From: Anticarsia gemmatalis
Taxonomy: Eukaryota; Arthropoda; Insecta; Lepidoptera; Erebidae
Assembly (NCBI RefSeq): GCF_050436995.1
Contig: NC_134766.1
Coordinates: forward strand, 3,658,001 to 3,722,000
Reading direction: 5' to 3'
Length of the DNA stretch: 64,000 nt
The notes under the pieces are model-generated. The model did no database searches. It was not told where the DNA came from and saw only the letters and a list, made by a program, of their open reading frames with translations. Position 1 is the stretch's first letter. Each line of letters opens with the position of its first letter. A program made the position numbers and the translations under genes. Shown piece after piece: positions 61,801-64,000 of this stretch.

Positions 61801-63651
61801 TAAAGGCAATTGAGAGGATTCGACAGATTTAGTGCTATCTTGTACAATTGCAATTCAATCTGTCAACTTAGTCTATCCTCACCAGAAATCATGATTCAGA
61901 ATTATATTTTAGGCAGAAAAGTCATTCAAGGATTTGTGTATCTTAAAGATTGAAAGATACGGCTTAGTAGCATATACTTATATAATATATTAAGCATATT
62001 AGGTAATATAATAGCACATTAAGTATAAAAAAAAAACCATTGACATATCTATTAATTATTATGTTTGTTTGTTTTATAAGCACAAAAAAATATCTTGAAG
62101 TTCTAAATAAATGAATTATGGTAAAACATCGATTGAAGAGTGTAAATAAGACAAGCAAGTATTATAAGTTCACCTGGTAGGTATCCCGTGGTATCCGGCG
62201 GGCGCGTCGTGGTCGGCGACGAGCGCGTCGAGCAGCGCGTCGAGGCGCTCCTGCAGCGCCGCGCTCACGCCCTCCGTGTACTCGTCCTCGCCGCCCGGCG
62301 CCGCGCGCCCGCGCACGCTCGCGCGGATCACGTTGCGCTCGCTCAGGTGTTGCTGGGGAACGAGTACAAGACAAATTATGTATTTAAATTTTTTTAAGTG
62401 CTGGGTGTTACGGCTGATTAATAAGAGTATGATAGTCAATTTCGGCTAGACTTCTTGGTATGCTTTTCCAATGGGAGGTAAAAAAATGTATTTTAAAAGC
62501 TTTGTTCAAAGTGCGTTAGTTTTGTTAATGCCGAAGTAACCCTAAAGTTAACCATTATTATCAATGACTTTGGAAACTTTATAAATCCTGCTAAAAACCC
62601 TTAGCTTATTTATATTCTTAACTTTAGTATATTAACCTCCTACCGTTAATAGTAAAAGTTTATAATTTTTAGCTTTTCAAAAGACACAAAGCTGTTGTTT
62701 CCCTTACCTTGAGGTCCTTCTGCAGGTTGTTAAGTCGTCGCTGCAGCTCGTGATGATGTGCCGCATCAGCGACGTCGGCGGGCTCGGGCTGCGCGCCGCC
62801 CGCGCGGCACACCCACACGCAGCGCCGCGCCGCCTCCACGCTCATCAGTACTGTGTGCTGCACCTCCTGCAACAGAAGAAGATTATGGTTTAGAGCAGGG
62901 GTTCCCAACCTTTTCTTAGTTCGGGACCACTTTTATATTATTCTTGTTAGCAGGGACCACTATGTTAGTATATTAAAGATAAAGTGTAATAATCATCCTG
63001 AAAATTTAAAGTTGTAGAGTTATTCGCGGACCACATTTTGACTTCCGTGGACCACTGGTGGTCCACGGACCACCGGTTGGGAACCACTGGTTTAGAGTAT
63101 ATTAACCTAATAAGTTAATTGGTGACAATTTATGTTTAGGTTTAAAATAAAGAAGCTACGCAAATGAACTGCTCCATAAAACTATAATAGACAACTCCAA
63201 TTAGTTGCAAATGCAGGGATTTAGAAGTAACTTTAGTAGTTGATGGTAAAATAACCATATCTGATTGATGAAAATTACACTCGATGTGATCAAATCAGGG
63301 ACTTTTTATTTCTTTCTTATATCGTTAAAATAACGGTACATATCTAAAGAAGCTAAGAAAATGTTATGGCAATTCATGACTTGAAATTGAGTAGGTTTTT
63401 TAACCACATAATGAGAATAATTTCCAGAGAGCTATAATTTCTTTCACACCACGAATACTCATGTAATTTTTAACAATATGAAATATTCACCGACCTGTTC
63501 AACAACAGTAGTGAGATAGGCATCGCAGGCCTCCTGCGGCAGCGTGCGGACCAGCACGTTGAGCGTCTTGGCCATCTCGCGGCGCCAGCGAGCCGGCGCG
63601 CCGCGGACCAGCCGGTAACATGGCGGCGTGGTGCTGCAGTCTAGGCTGTAC
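52805..63651 (-). CDS. NACHT and WD-repeat protein (NWD1/NWD2-like), 5' end outside window
   Basis: Nineteen minus-strand exons, right to left: 63495-63651, 62708-62866, 62174-62352, 61655-61747, 61004-61132, 60566-60671, 60066-60228, 59436-59644, 58780-59038, 58179-58360, 57765-57841, 57127-57675, 56802-56919, 56306-56435, 55578-55650, 54607-54743, 53935-54135, 53409-53543, 52805-53043. Phases are consistent over 1,097 residues to the stop. The first exon begins mid-codon, so roughly the first third is outside the window. A P-loop GGAGCGKATL is followed by a degenerate Walker B region, then the NWD-type linker (LPWAPASLVWPQL, EYYNTRKLDELPF) and WD-type blades ending VWDVTK, VYNLDQ, VWSLTS, VWDLVT and LWDLHT. 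NWD proteins are STAND-class scaffolds; the ligand here is unknown. Many introns carry mobile elements. Confidence 0.85.
54541..54555 (-). promoter_or_regulatory. CTCF-like binding site in an NWD-like intron
   Basis: Read on the minus strand: GAGCACCAGATGGCACC, matching the CCASCAGRKGGC core. It is opposite in orientation to the site at 51325-51344. Confidence 0.35.
55959..56239. mobile_element. PIF/Harbinger-like MITE with TAA duplication
   Basis: The 281-base element begins GGGCGCGTTCCCACTATGTC and ends with the near-complement GACATAATGGGAACGCGCCC, giving terminal inverted repeats of about 25 bases. It is flanked on both sides by TAA (55956-55958 and 56240-56242). A 3-bp TWA target and GGGCGCG-type ends fit PIF/Harbinger elements. 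Internally it repeats ACGACAG words. It lies in an intron of the NWD-like gene. Confidence 0.85.
60299..60440 (+). mobile_element. SINE family C in an NWD-like intron
   Basis: A-box-like CCGTGGCGCAGTGGTTAGG, B-box GGTTCGATTCCCACA and body AATTATTTGTGCGATCC match family C. The 3' tail after GTGTCCGTT is lost. Confidence 0.75.
61321..61446 (+). mobile_element. SINE family C with internal deletion
   Basis: The head TACGTGGCGCAGTGGTTTAGG is joined to CCGCACGGAAC, so most of the B-box region is deleted. The body (TTATTTGTGCGATTC) and the tail AATTCTTAGTGCGGGAGTTG remain. Confidence 0.7.
62896..63089. mobile_element. hAT-like MITE with exact 8-bp target-site duplication
   Basis: The 194-base element starts CAGGGGTTCCCAACC and ends GGTTGGGAACCACTG, 15-base terminal repeats with one mismatch. 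Exact 8-base direct repeats GTTTAGAG flank it (62888-62895 and 63090-63097). Ends and target length fit hAT transposons. A perfect subterminal palindrome, CCGTGGACCAC-TG-GTGGTCCACGG, occupies 63045-63068. It is in an intron of the NWD-like gene. Confidence 0.9.
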
Positions 63652-64000
63652 CTGGATAAAGAGGAAATAGGATGAATTTAATAGCTATTGTGTACTAACA
63701 TACGAGTAAAGTTAAAAATAACTTTTTTAACGGTTATTCAAAATATTAGTTATTCGAATACCCTCTTTATGGGTTGTGCTAACAGTCACATCTTTTACTT
63801 TTTAAACCAGATTATGGCTAAAGTTTAATTGCTCTATGATCAAATCTGTGTCAATATGGATCTTAACTTTAAGATTATGACTATAGCAGATTGATCAAAT
63901 TGGGAATTTCTCATTCTAGTAATGGTAAAGTATTCAGTTCCTTATTTCTTAGAAAACGTTGCGATCAATGAGTTTGTATTTTTGTGCGTTGTCCGTAAAC

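Overview
This window is nuclear DNA from an insect, most likely a moth or butterfly (Lepidoptera). The non-coding DNA is AT-rich and the genes have many small exons with ordinary GT-AG introns. The intergenic and intronic DNA carries many copies of tRNA-derived SINEs, a 5S-rRNA-derived SINE, Helitron-like fragments and small foldback or terminal-inverted-repeat elements of the kind common in lepidopteran genomes. No bacterial, viral or CRISPR features were seen. All gene models were built by hand: splice junctions were joined only where reading phase was conserved, and each complete chain sums to a multiple of three. Family names come from remembered family features, not from a search.

Layout, left to right. 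1-10 kb: no coding gene seen, mostly repeats. 10.8-11.5 kb (+): small secreted cysteine-containing protein, three exons. 11.9-12.2 kb (+): a doubtful 66-residue two-exon ORF. 12.8-16.5 kb (+): COX5B, cytochrome c oxidase subunit 5B. 17.6-21.4 kb (+): SNAPC1-like subunit of the snRNA-activating complex. 24.7-25.9 kb (-): CCDC102A-like coiled-coil protein with a single-exon CDS. 26.1-28.4 kb (+): a divergent COX6C paralogue with a Pro/Cys-rich N-terminus, head-to-head with CCDC102A. About 29-46.5 kb (+): NCOA6 homologue, a nuclear receptor coactivator of the MLL3/4-type (fly Trr) H3K4 methyltransferase complex, 1,724 residues with strikingly GC-rich coding exons. 47.7-49.7 kb (+): canonical COX6C. 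52.8-63.7 kb (-): the 3' portion (19 exons, about 1,097 residues) of a NACHT/WD-repeat protein of the NWD1/NWD2 type, whose 5' end lies beyond the right edge.

Three loci encode complex IV subunits (COX5B and two COX6C paralogues). SNAPC1 and NCOA6 are nuclear transcription factors or cofactors. The NWD-like protein belongs to the STAND NTPase class, but its visible ATPase motifs look degenerate.

The most interesting points are: the COX6C duplication with an identical intron position and a novel Pro/Cys-rich leader; the 5S-derived SINE with clear target-site duplications; the degenerate P-loop and Walker B in the NWD-like protein; several LXXLL motifs and a possible truncating terminal exon in NCOA6; three CTCF-like sites; and two well-defined TIR elements (hAT-like and PIF/Harbinger-like) with exact target-site duplications inside NWD introns. 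Nothing clearly qualifies as an entirely new biological system.
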